Assembly: GCA_020026035.1 (NCBI GenBank)
Contig: JAHHRC010000031.1
Span: forward strand, 1-13,872
Length of the DNA stretch: 13,872 nucleotides
Direction: 5' to 3'
Source of the DNA: Erysipelotrichaceae bacterium
Lineage (GTDB): Bacteria; Bacillota_I; Bacilli_A; Erysipelotrichales; Erysipelotrichaceae
In this document: piece by piece, positions 6,422-13,516 of the stretch
Layout: each line of letters opens with the position of its first letter
Position numbering within the stretch: position 1 is the stretch's first letter
Notes under the pieces: generated by a model
Told to the model about the DNA's origin: nothing
The model's database searches: none
The model's input: the letters and a program-made list of their open reading frames with translations, nothing else
Made by a program: the position numbers and the translations under genes

Positions 6422-7777
6422 TTAACCAACCATCAAAGACACTTTTGTCTTATCAATATGCTTATAGAATGCATACGACGTCACAAAGGACACCAACTCG
6501 GCAATTGGGAACGCCCACCAAATCTTGTAAATATCCCCACTCAATGAGAACAAATACGCAACCGGAATCAACACCACCAACTGACGAACCAAGGAAATCA
6601 CCAAGGAATACGAAGACTTACTCAACGCCTGGAACAAGGATCCAATCACAATTCCAACCGCAGCTAACGGGAAGGAAATACTAATAATCTTAAGCGCTGG
6701 AATTCCTAATTCCTTCATATGACTCGAAGCACTAAACATATCCAACAACGTACTTGGAATCAAATGGAAAATCACCGTACCAAGCGACATAAACAACACC
6801 GCATAAATCGTTGAAACCTTAATCGCCTCCATCATACGTCCCTTATTATTCGCCCCATAGTTATAGGCAATAATCGGAATCAACCCATTACTCAACCCAT
6901 AAATCGGCATAAAGACAACCGACTGCAACTTGAAGTACACCCCAAAGAACGCCGTAGCTGTATTTGAAAAGGCAATCAAAATCAAGTTCATCAAATACGT
7001 CATCACCGAACCAATCGCAATCATAAGGAAGCTTGGAATACCAACCACAAAGATCTGCTTAATCACTTCCCACTTTGGTTTAAAGATCATCTTCACATCA
7101 ATCGTAATATCAATCTCATTCGACTTATAAATGTAATACCCAACAAATACCGCAATCACCTGCCCTAAAATCGTCGCAATCGCAGCCCCATTTACACCCA
7201 TTGCCGGTAAACCAAAATACCCAAAAATCAAAATCGGATCCAAAATAATATTAATAATCGCACCACTCCCTTGAGTCACCATGGAGAAAAACGCAAACCC
7301 AGTTGACTCAAAGAACTTACAGAACATAATTTGAAACATCGTCGCCCCAGCAAAGAAACTAGAAATCTTCAAATACGAAATCGCATCCCCAACAACACTT
7401 ACATCCGATGTCTGTGACAAAATAAACTGCTTCGACCCATAAAAGGCAAACACCATAAACGCCAACGAATACATAATAAAAATAAAAATCGAATTATCCG
7501 CAGCCGTATCACTCAAAGAATAATCCTTCTTCCCTAACGCCTGAGAAATCACCGTCGCAATACCTGTACCCGTACCTACCGCTAAGGCAATAATCAAATT
7601 CATAATTGGAAATGCCAACGTCACCGCCGTCATCGCCGACTCACTAATCTTCGCTACGAAAATACTATCCACAATATTATAAAAAGACTGGATAAACATC
7701 GAAAACATAATCGGTACCGACATCTTCACCAACAACTGACGAATCGGCATCGTCCCTAATTTATTTCCCTTACTCAT
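6422..7777 (-). CDS. MATE family efflux transporter
   Basis: This 451-residue polytopic membrane protein has the twelve-helix, two-lobe MATE architecture: lobe one at about 15-200 and lobe two at about 230-440. The N-terminal stretch LGTMPIRQLLVKMSVPIMFSMF, followed by YNIVDSIFVAKIS, is typical of the Bacillota MATE subgroup. Further hallmarks are GTGTGIATVISQALGKKD in the first lobe and GLIPIIAYNYGANNKGRM in the second. The protein would extrude drugs or cationic toxic compounds using a Na+ or H+ gradient; the substrate is not predictable. Its AGGAGG ribosome binding site (7783-7788) overlaps the stop codon of the MarR gene ahead of it, so the two are co-transcribed and probably translationally linked. 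Control by the co-encoded MarR protein through the operator at 8264-8275 is the natural reading. Confidence 0.92.
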   Translation of the reverse strand: MSKGNKLGTMPIRQLLVKMSVPIMFSMFIQSFYNIVDSIFVAKISESAMTAVTLAFPIMNLIIALAVGTGTGIATVISQALGKKDYSLSDTAADNSIFIFIMYSLAFMVFAFYGSKQFILSQTSDVSVVGDAISYLKISSFFAGATMFQIMFCKFFESTGFAFFSMVTQGSGAIINIILDPILIFGYFGLPAMGVNGAAIATILGQVIAVFVGYYIYKSNEIDITIDVKMIFKPKWEVIKQIFVVGIPSFLMIAIGSVMTYLMNLILIAFSNTATAFFGVYFKLQSVVFMPIYGLSNGLIPIIAYNYGANNKGRMMEAIKVSTIYAVLFMSLGTVIFHLIPSTLLDMFSASSHMKELGIPALKIISISFPLAAVGIVIGSLFQALSKSSYSLVISLVRQLVVLIPVAYLFSLSGDIYKIWWAFPIAELVSFVTSYAFYKHIDKTKVSLMVG

Positions 7778-7786
7778 AAAAACCTC

Positions 7787-8215
7787 CTACTTACTTGGTA
7801 TCTTAGAAACCATTCGTCGCAAACAGTCCAATACCATTTCCCTTTCACCATCCGTTAAAGAACTCGTAACACAAGCTACCCAATCACTCAAAATCTTCCG
7901 AATTAAAGGCACCCGCTTTTTACCTTCTTCCGTCAAAAAGACATTACAAGAACGCTTATCATACGGATCTTTTACTTTCTTTACAAAACCTTTATCCACA
8001 AGGCCCTGAATCACCTTTGAAGTATGCGCTGGATCCACATACAAGGCATGCGACAAATACGCTAAGTTCACTCCCTCATCCATCGGAATGTTTAACAAAA
8101 ACATAAATTCCGACGAACTCACACCTAGATCCTTCATCGCCGCGTTCGTATGAATCAATTCCGCACGATACAACATCGCAATATACTTTCCAATCTGCCG
8201 TACATCCGACTTCAT
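7787..8215 (-). CDS. MarR family transcriptional regulator
   Basis: This 142-residue cytoplasmic dimeric winged-helix protein fits the MarR family in length (about 140-150). The DNA-recognition part is visible at about 51-100: LAYLSHALYVDPAHTSKVIQ as helix-turn-helix, then GLVDKGFVKK and the wing DPYDKRSCNVFLTEEGKK, which is a near-perfect match to the family signature DPxDKR...LTxxG. Flanking helices at both ends would form the dimer interface. I chose the start at 8215 because GGAGGG precedes it by about seven bases; an in-frame ATG at 8275 would lie upstream of the promoter's -10 box and within the operator. It is the first gene of an operon with a MATE pump and most likely represses itself and the pump until a ligand binds. 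The ligand is unknown. Confidence 0.9.
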   Translation of the reverse strand: MKSDVRQIGKYIAMLYRAELIHTNAAMKDLGVSSSEFMFLLNIPMDEGVNLAYLSHALYVDPAHTSKVIQGLVDKGFVKKVKDPYDKRSCNVFLTEEGKKRVPLIRKILSDWVACVTSSLTDGEREMVLDCLRRMVSKIPSK

Positions 8216-8246
8216 ACAAAACCCTCCAAAAAAAATTCCAAATGCT

Positions 8247-8275
8247 ATTCTATGCAAATATACTTGACATGTCAA
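8247..8275 (-). promoter_or_regulatory. MarR-MATE promoter with palindromic operator
   Basis: On the minus strand a sigma-A promoter reads TTGACA (8275-8270), a 17-base spacer, then TAGAAT (8252-8247). The -35 hexamer is half of a perfect 12-base palindrome, TTGACATGTCAA, at 8264-8275. A dimeric repressor bound there would block RNA polymerase, which fits autorepression by the MarR protein encoded directly downstream. The palindrome also places a TTGACA on the plus strand, but no good -10 follows it there. Confidence 0.72.
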
Positions 8276-8366
8276 TCATTAATTACAAACTAGTTTTCTA
8301 TATAAATAACGCATAAATAATGAACTTAATAACCTTTGTGTAAAAAAGATAAGAAATTTGAGTAAA

Positions 8367-8403
8367 GTTATTTCTTGAAATAACCATTCAACCACTGTAT
8401 AAT
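8367..8403 (+). promoter_or_regulatory. Promoter and inverted-repeat operator of the small RHH-like gene
   Basis: A strong sigma-A promoter reads TTGAAA (8375-8380), a 17-base spacer, then TATAAT (8398-8403). The -35 box lies inside a perfect 8+2+8 inverted repeat, GTTATTTC-TT-GAAATAAC, at 8367-8384. A repressor bound there would shut the promoter; the ribbon-helix-helix-like product of the gene itself is the obvious candidate. An extra AAGAAAT at 8351-8357 is complementary to ATTTCTT at 8370-8376 and may be a second half-site. Confidence 0.7.
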
Positions 8404-8430
8404 AAGCCCATCAAGAAAGGAGCTCAGGAA

Positions 8431-8646
8431 ATGAACAGAGAACTAACTGAAGAAGATATCCGCAAAATAGAAGCATACGACCGCATGCGCGACTATCAGA
8501 ATTCCTATGTAAAGGAAAACTACAAGCAAGTCCTATTCCGTTTCCATAAAATCGAAGACGCTGAAGTCATCGAAAAGCTTGACCGCGTCAGAAATAAAAC
8601 GGACTACGTACGCGAACTAATTCTTAAAGATATCCAAGGTGAATAA
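8431..8646 (+). CDS. Small ribbon-helix-helix-like DNA-binding protein (putative)
   Basis: This 71-residue charged protein has no membrane segment. Its C-terminal half fits a ribbon-helix-helix fold: a strand with alternating polar and hydrophobic residues at 31-38 (YKQVLFRF), helix A at about 42-54 (EDAEVIEKLDRVR), a turn with the N-K-T/S pattern, and helix B at 57-68 (TDYVRELILKDI). The first 30 residues are a predicted charged helix not part of the core fold. Proteins of this shape act as dimeric repressors in plasmid, phage and toxin-antitoxin contexts. Here no toxin or partner gene follows; a terminator comes straight after the stop. AAGGAG eight bases before the ATG and a strong promoter show that it is a real gene. 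An inverted repeat over its own -35 suggests autorepression. Its other targets, if any, are unknown. The fold is inferred by eye. Confidence 0.78.
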   Translation: MNRELTEEDIRKIEAYDRMRDYQNSYVKENYKQVLFRFHKIEDAEVIEKLDRVRNKTDYVRELILKDIQGE

Positions 8647-8648
8647 TT

Positions 8649-8679
8649 AAAAAGTCTAGGCAAACCGCCTAGGCTTTTT
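8649..8679. terminator. Bidirectional terminator between the RHH-like gene and the AGCS gene
   Basis: An 8-pair stem (GTCTAGGC at 8654-8661 with GCCTAGGC at 8667-8674, one wobble) is flanked by five A residues on one side and five T residues on the other, so it can stop transcription from both strands. The stop codon of the AGCS gene (8669-8671) lies inside its right arm. Confidence 0.85.
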
Positions 8680-10033
8680 CTTTCCACGCTTCATACACCG
8701 GCTCAACACCAGCCTTCAATTGACAAACATAATCCTCCAACACAACCTTCACATCCCCACTCAACAAACAAATCGCCACCACATTCATAAACGCCATACA
8801 AGCCATACACAAATCAGCCACTTGCCATGCCAACAACAAATTCGAATTCGCTCCAATAAACACACTCACAACACAAAACAACCGAAAAGCAAACAACACC
8901 ACACGATCCTCACTCATAAACCGAATATTCGCCTCGGCATAAAAGTAATTCCCAATCAAAGACGTAAAGGCAAACAAAATCACCGCAAAAGAAAACAAGC
9001 CAACTCCAAACTCACCAAACAAACTAAATACCGCCGCTTGCACTAATGGAATCGCATCAAGTCCTTGTACAACCTCTAAATGTTGCGTACAAAGCACAAT
9101 CATCACCGTCGTCGTACAAATCACAAACGTGTCAATAAATACCGAAATCACCTGCACTAAGCCTTGTTTTACAGGATGGCTCACATTGGCCGAAGCTGCC
9201 GCATTCGGAGCCGATCCCATACCAGCCTCATTACTAAACAATCCTTTCTTAATCCCAACAACCATACAACTCGACGCAAAGCCAACAAACATCGATTTCA
9301 CATCCATCGCTTCCTTAAAAATCGCAGCCACGATTCCAGGCACATAGGAAAGATTTGCAATCGTAATACAAACCCCAATTAACAAATACAAAACCGCCAT
9401 ACAAGGAACTAACACAGCACTCACTTTGCCAATCGATTGACTGCCCTTAAAAAAGAAATAACCAGCAAACAAACTCAACACAACACCACACAACAACCCA
9501 CTCGTATTTCCATAATACGTAAACGTCGAGACAATGTTATACGCTTGCAAACCATTAAATCCAAAGGCAAACGTCACAACCAAAATACAAGCAAAGATAA
9601 CACCTAAATACCGTTTCCCAAACGCTCCTTCTAAGTAATACGCCGGTCCACCAACAAAGCCATCCCCCGATTTTTTCTTATACATCTGTGCTAAGGTACT
9701 TTCCACAAACGCCGAACTCGACCCAATCAACGCTGTTACCCACATCCAAAAAACAGCACCAGGTCCAGCTAACACAATCGCCGTTGCGACTCCAGCAATA
9801 TTCCCTGTTCCAACACGTGATGCCGTTGCGACCATCAATGCCTGAAATGAAGACAAGCCATCTCCAGAATTTTCCTCTTTCAATACACGGATTCCTTCCC
9901 CAAACAAACGTACCTGCACAAAATTCATGCGAATCGTCAAAAACACACCTGCACCAAGTAATACCCAAACAAGCACATTCGAATAGATCCAGCTATCCAA
10001 AATACCTGTGATTCTTGTCAACATTTCTACCAT
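8669..10033 (-). CDS. Sodium:alanine symporter (AGCS) family amino-acid transporter
   Basis: This 454-residue membrane protein imports a small amino acid, typically alanine or glycine, coupled to Na+ (H+ in some members). Two family signatures are clear: VGTGNIAGVATAIVLAGPGAVFWMWV at about 74-99, and the segment IKKGLFSNEAGMGSAPNAAA at 261-280. GGPAYYLEG at about 128-136 is also conserved. About ten to eleven hydrophobic helices are visible and the length is standard (440-490). The start at 10033 follows TGAGG by about five bases; a second in-frame ATG at 10024 is too far from it. No clear -35/-10 pair is visible in the 50 bases upstream, and it is a single-gene unit between two terminators. 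Exact substrate specificity is not decidable here. Confidence 0.93.
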   Translation of the reverse strand: MVEMLTRITGILDSWIYSNVLVWVLLGAGVFLTIRMNFVQVRLFGEGIRVLKEENSGDGLSSFQALMVATASRVGTGNIAGVATAIVLAGPGAVFWMWVTALIGSSSAFVESTLAQMYKKKSGDGFVGGPAYYLEGAFGKRYLGVIFACILVVTFAFGFNGLQAYNIVSTFTYYGNTSGLLCGVVLSLFAGYFFFKGSQSIGKVSAVLVPCMAVLYLLIGVCITIANLSYVPGIVAAIFKEAMDVKSMFVGFASSCMVVGIKKGLFSNEAGMGSAPNAAASANVSHPVKQGLVQVISVFIDTFVICTTTVMIVLCTQHLEVVQGLDAIPLVQAAVFSLFGEFGVGLFSFAVILFAFTSLIGNYFYAEANIRFMSEDRVVLFAFRLFCVVSVFIGANSNLLLAWQVADLCMACMAFMNVVAICLLSGDVKVVLEDYVCQLKAGVEPVYEAWKEKA

Positions 10034-10092
10034 ACATACCTCAATTCTTTAAAAACCTATTGTTCAAGAATACCACAAAACCTACAATCCAC

Positions 10093-10121
10093 AAAAAAAG
10101 CGTACACGCAATGTGCACGCT
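10093..10121 (-). terminator. Intrinsic terminator of the BMP lipoprotein gene
   Basis: A 9-pair stem (10099-10107 with 10113-10121, one wobble) with a 5-base loop is followed on the minus strand by six or seven T residues. It lies about 24 bases beyond the stop codon. Confidence 0.88.
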
Positions 10122-10144
10122 AATCCTTACCTAATTGATTGAAA

Positions 10145-11254
10145 TTATTGATAGTCAACTTCAACAAGCTTTACAGCTGGGTGATCATCAATGTCGCCAT
10201 TGATTTCGATTTCACCGTTCACAACCTTGTCGAATAATTCATTGTATTCGTCCTTTGTGAACTTTTCGAAGCGCCAGCTAGCATCGTCTGTTGGAAGACA
10301 TACAGCATTTTCTTTTGCACTTAGACGAGCAGATTCACCTGCAAGACCTTCTGGCCAAGCATCGTTTTCGCCCCACATAGCAAGTGCATCATGTGTAATT
10401 GCTGCAGAGTTCTTCATAGCAGAAGTGATCATAACTGGAGATTCATGTGCTTGGTTAACGTCAACACCAATTACAAGACCATCGTTTGATTCAGCAGCCT
10501 TTGTAACAGATTGGAATTGTCCACCACCACAAGAGAAGATTACTTCAACACCATCTGTGTACCATGCATTCATGTTTGCATATAGGTCATCTGTTGGCCA
10601 GAATACACCAGAATACATGTAACGAATCTTCACATCATCGATTCCTAGTTCTTCACATGCATATTCAGCACCTTGAATGAAACCAGAACCGAAACGTACA
10701 ACCGCTGGAACAGCCATACCACCACAGAATCCTAGATTCTTGTAGCCTTCTTTAACGATACCATATCCTGCAAGGAATCCAGATTCCTCTTCACGCACTT
10801 GGATACAGTGTGTATTTTTCGCAATTTTGATATCTGCTGGGTCATCCGCTGGATGAGGTTGACCGTCAATTAGTAGGAATGATACTTCTGGATATTCATC
10901 CTGAAGTTTGTAAATGGATTCTTCAAATAAGAAACCAGGACATACAACAACTTTGGCTCCATTTTCAATAGCCTTACCAATGAACTCTTCACGAGATGAT
11001 GCTGAATCTTCATCTGGACGGTAGTATGTATAGGACTTACCGGACTCTTCACCATAAGCCTTAACACCTTCCCAAGTCGTTTGGTTGAAACTACGGTCGT
11101 CGATGTTACCGCAGTCGGTAATCATAGCAATCTGATACTTACCATCATCGCTTGTGCTTGACGTTGTTGTTGCGCTAGAATCACTTGATTCACCACAACC
11201 AACAAGTGTCAATGGAAGTAACGCAGCCATCATTACTGAGAACAATTTCTTCAT
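10145..11254 (-). CDS. BMP family nucleoside/purine-binding lipoprotein of an ABC importer
   Basis: This 369-residue protein has a lipoprotein signal peptide: basic MKK, a hydrophobic stretch and the lipobox LVGC with the lipidated cysteine at C20. A Ser/Thr-rich linker (21-37) follows, so it sits on the outer face of the membrane. The mature part is a BMP/PnrA-type type I binding fold: ITDCGNIDDRSFNQTTWEG at 45-63 is the family's nucleoside-contact signature, with FLLIDGQ, VIFSCGGG and VIGVDVNQ farther on. It probably captures nucleosides or related purines for the permeases encoded upstream. AGGAGG precedes the ATG by seven bases. The gene is separated from the permease operon by a terminator and seems to have its own promoter with a cre-like site, allowing excess binding protein. 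Its codons end in C (AAC, GAC, TTC, TAC) more often than its neighbours', as in highly expressed genes. Cargo within the BMP family can vary. Confidence 0.92.
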   Translation of the reverse strand: MKKLFSVMMAALLPLTLVGCGESSDSSATTTSSTSDDGKYQIAMITDCGNIDDRSFNQTTWEGVKAYGEESGKSYTYYRPDEDSASSREEFIGKAIENGAKVVVCPGFLFEESIYKLQDEYPEVSFLLIDGQPHPADDPADIKIAKNTHCIQVREEESGFLAGYGIVKEGYKNLGFCGGMAVPAVVRFGSGFIQGAEYACEELGIDDVKIRYMYSGVFWPTDDLYANMNAWYTDGVEVIFSCGGGQFQSVTKAAESNDGLVIGVDVNQAHESPVMITSAMKNSAAITHDALAMWGENDAWPEGLAGESARLSAKENAVCLPTDDASWRFEKFTKDEYNELFDKVVNGEIEINGDIDDHPAVKLVEVDYQ

Positions 11255-11290
11255 TTCTTTTCCTCCTGTATTGTTGTAACTACATGGAAT

Positions 11291-11319
11291 ATATTACCTT
11301 GAAAGCGCTTAATTTGCAA
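11291..11319 (-). promoter_or_regulatory. Candidate promoter with cre-like site upstream of the BMP gene
   Basis: On the minus strand TTGCAA (11319-11314), a 17-base spacer and TAATAT (11296-11291) form a moderate promoter 37 bases before the start codon. The spacer holds AAGCGCTTTCA, part of a near match to the cre consensus (11299-11314; one half perfect, the last positions of the other half differ). CcpA control is therefore possible but less certain than for yjjI. Confidence 0.42.
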
Positions 11320-11387
11320 TACCTTTCCAGTACTCTACACAAGATATTTTTCACAAAACTTTCACAATTCAATAAACACACCCATAT

Positions 11388-11426
11388 AAAAAAACGAATC
11401 AATGTCAATAAACATTCATTCGTTTT
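11388..11426 (-). terminator. Intrinsic terminator after the second permease gene
   Basis: A 15-base stem (11391-11405 with 11412-11426) with one mismatch and a 6-base loop is followed on the minus strand by a run of seven T residues. It starts 8 bases past the permease stop codon and precedes the BMP gene, so that gene needs its own promoter or read-through. Confidence 0.85.
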
Positions 11427-11433
11427 CAAACAC

Positions 11434-12402
11434 TTATCTCTTACCTTTATCGTAAGGAATTCCTTCTGCCTTAGGTGCACGAGAATTCTTCGAAGTAAAG
11501 ATCAAGGCAACCAAAGTCACAAGATATGGAACCATCTGATAAATATAGTAACTATTGGAAATATTCTCAAAGCTTGGTAAGAACGGAATACTTGTCGCAT
11601 AGTTTCCTACAATCTTGAAGAAACTAAAGAACACAGCCGCCTTAGCAATGGAACTAGGTGTCCAGTTACCAAAGATCATAACCGCAAGTCCTAAGAACCC
11701 GTATCCAGCAACCGTACCTGTAAATCCAGAACCAGCTGCCACTACGAATGCTAGACCACCAATTCCACCAAGGAACCCAGAAATCATAACACCCGCATAA
11801 CGCATCTTACGAACATCAATACCAACTGAGTCAGCAGCCTGTGGATGTTCCCCACACGCCATCAAACGAAGACCAAACTTCGTCTTATAAAGCACAAACT
11901 TTGCAAGAATATAAATCACAACTGTTAGAATCGTTGTCAAATACAAGTTCTTAACAAACATAATCTGGAAGAACCCAGCACCCTTTTGATAGGTACCCAT
12001 CTTTACCCAGCTTGGAATCATAATATCTGTACGACCTTGCCCTTGGATTGCCCAAGCAAGAATGACAGAGAATGCTGGAGGGAAGATATTCAACGCCGTA
12101 CCACCAATGGTCTGATCCGCTTTCAAATCAACCGCCGCATATGCAAGCAAGAGCGAGTACACCATACCCATAAGACCCGCCACAAGAATTGCTACAAATA
12201 CCGATAACTGATTCTCAGGCAAACCCCAACTAGGCGCATATTGCATGGTCAATGTTCCAAACAATGCACCAATAATCATAATACCTTCCAAGGCAATATT
12301 AATTACCCCAGAACGCTCAGAGAACATACCACCAAGCGCCACTAACAACAAAGGAACCGCAAAGACAATCGTCATTCCTAAAATATCCGCTAGAATCTTC
12401 AT
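11434..12402 (-). CDS. nupQ: Nucleoside-type ABC transporter permease (NupQ/YufQ-like)
   Basis: This 322-residue membrane protein belongs to the branched-chain/sugar-type permease family used by BMP-dependent importers. The N-terminal signature GVINIALEGIMIIGALFG (about 32-49) and the coupling-loop region GLRLMACGEHPQAADSVGID (about 176-195) are characteristic; the latter contacts the ATPase. A Gly-rich stretch, ISGFLGGIGGLAFVV, follows. About eight to nine hydrophobic helices are seen, and the length matches NupQ-type permeases (about 320). The start at 12402 follows AGGAGG by eight bases, and the stop of the preceding permease is only 4 bases away. It forms a heterodimeric channel with the other permease. 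The symbol follows the B. subtilis nucleoside system; the substrate is inferred from family. Confidence 0.88.
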   Translation of the reverse strand: MKILADILGMTIVFAVPLLLVALGGMFSERSGVINIALEGIMIIGALFGTLTMQYAPSWGLPENQLSVFVAILVAGLMGMVYSLLLAYAAVDLKADQTIGGTALNIFPPAFSVILAWAIQGQGRTDIMIPSWVKMGTYQKGAGFFQIMFVKNLYLTTILTVVIYILAKFVLYKTKFGLRLMACGEHPQAADSVGIDVRKMRYAGVMISGFLGGIGGLAFVVAAGSGFTGTVAGYGFLGLAVMIFGNWTPSSIAKAAVFFSFFKIVGNYATSIPFLPSFENISNSYYIYQMVPYLVTLVALIFTSKNSRAPKAEGIPYDKGKR

Positions 12403-12406
12403 CTAC

Positions 12407-13516
12407 TTACGCCTCCTTTTCATTTCCTAAAGCCTTACGCTTATGATTTGCCACAATCTTTTCTTTAATCAATAACGAGAATGCCGCAAAGTAAATAATT
12501 GCCGAAAGAATTACGTCAATATACTCAGGCGAGAAGTCCGGCTGCATTGCCTGCCCACCAACTCGCAAGAAGGAAATAAACAACGTCGATAGAATCGTAC
12601 CAATTGGCTCAGAATGCGCCAACAAGGCAACTGGAATACCATCAAATCCCATCGTCAATAAGTTCTTTTCAATCAAGTATTCAGCCGTACCAGCCAAGTA
12701 GTAAATACCACCACCAAGACCAGCCAACGCACCAGCAATCATCATCGCATACACAATGTTTGCCTTTTCGTTAATACCAGCATACTTCGCACCTTCCGCA
12801 TTGAATCCACACGCCTTCAACTCATATCCAAAGGTTGTCTTATTCAACACAATGTGACAAAGAATCGCAACCGCAATGACAATAAAGATGGAAATATTCA
12901 TCGATCCAGAATTAAACAACTTATCAAGCCCAGCATGGGGAATAATCGCATTTGGATTTCCCACCGCTAACGCCGCTGTACGGTTCTTAATTGGTGAACC
13001 ATAATCACAAGCCAACAACCCAGACACATTAGACACCATAACATTCGTTAAGAATAACCCAATCCAGTTCAACATAATCGTCGTAATAACAACGTTTACA
13101 TTAAAGTAGGCCTTGAATAACCCCGGGAACATACCCCAAACAGCACCGGCAACCGCAGCCATCAATAAACAAACAGCCCAGTTTGCCTTAAAGTGCAAGG
13201 CAAAGATCAACGCAACCATTGCCCCAACTGTATATTGTCCAGGTGCACCGATGTTAAACAAACTCGTCTTAAAGGCCATACCAACCGATAACCCACACAA
13301 CATCAAAGGACCCGTTTGGTATAACACCTTTGCAAACTTCTCTTTACTTGCAAAACCAGTAAACAACAAATTACTAATTCCATTAGGCGCCTTGGAAGGA
13401 TTAAAGATAAACAATAACACCGCTCCAAACAACAACCCCATCGCAATGGAAATCAAACTTGAATATAAATTTAAACCAAAGGCTGAGATTTCCTTTGTCT
13501 GCTTTTTCTTACTCAT
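12407..13516 (-). CDS. nupP: Nucleoside-type ABC transporter permease (NupP/YufP-like)
   Basis: This 369-residue membrane protein is the longer permease of the pair, with an extra N-terminal helix (about 15-40) after a basic cytoplasmic start. The family signature FNIGAPGQYTVGAMVALIFAL lies at about 87-107, and the ATPase-contact region TTFGYELKACGFNAEGAKYAGI at about 224-245, followed by a Gly-rich helix (AGALAGLGGGIYYLAG). Length agrees with NupP-type permeases (about 350-370). Its ATG overlaps the stop codon of the upstream ATPase gene as ATGA (13513-13516), and GGGGG about ten bases upstream may be its ribosome binding site. Translation is therefore probably coupled, giving balanced amounts of ATPase and channel. 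Confidence 0.88.
   Translation of the reverse strand: MSKKKQTKEISAFGLNLYSSLISIAMGLLFGAVLLFIFNPSKAPNGISNLLFTGFASKEKFAKVLYQTGPLMLCGLSVGMAFKTSLFNIGAPGQYTVGAMVALIFALHFKANWAVCLLMAAVAGAVWGMFPGLFKAYFNVNVVITTIMLNWIGLFLTNVMVSNVSGLLACDYGSPIKNRTAALAVGNPNAIIPHAGLDKLFNSGSMNISIFIVIAVAILCHIVLNKTTFGYELKACGFNAEGAKYAGINEKANIVYAMMIAGALAGLGGGIYYLAGTAEYLIEKNLLTMGFDGIPVALLAHSEPIGTILSTLFISFLRVGGQAMQPDFSPEYIDVILSAIIYFAAFSLLIKEKIVANHKRKALGNEKEA

Noticed and set aside
8216..8275. Twenty-residue N-terminal extension of the MarR regulator
   Set aside because: It would start inside the promoter and operator; GGAGGG just before 8215 marks the true start.
9678..10011. Overlapping open frames on both strands inside the AGCS gene
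   Set aside because: They are shadows of a gene with unmistakable AGCS signatures and lack start signals of their own.
10191..10622. Open frame of 143 codons on the plus strand, opposite the BMP lipoprotein gene
   Set aside because: It lies wholly antisense to a gene with clear domain signatures, has no ribosome binding site and resembles no known protein.
11185..11580. Plus-strand open frame spanning the BMP upstream region and the end of nupQ
   Set aside because: It runs through a terminator and a promoter region in antisense, has no ribosome binding site, and its product is low-complexity.
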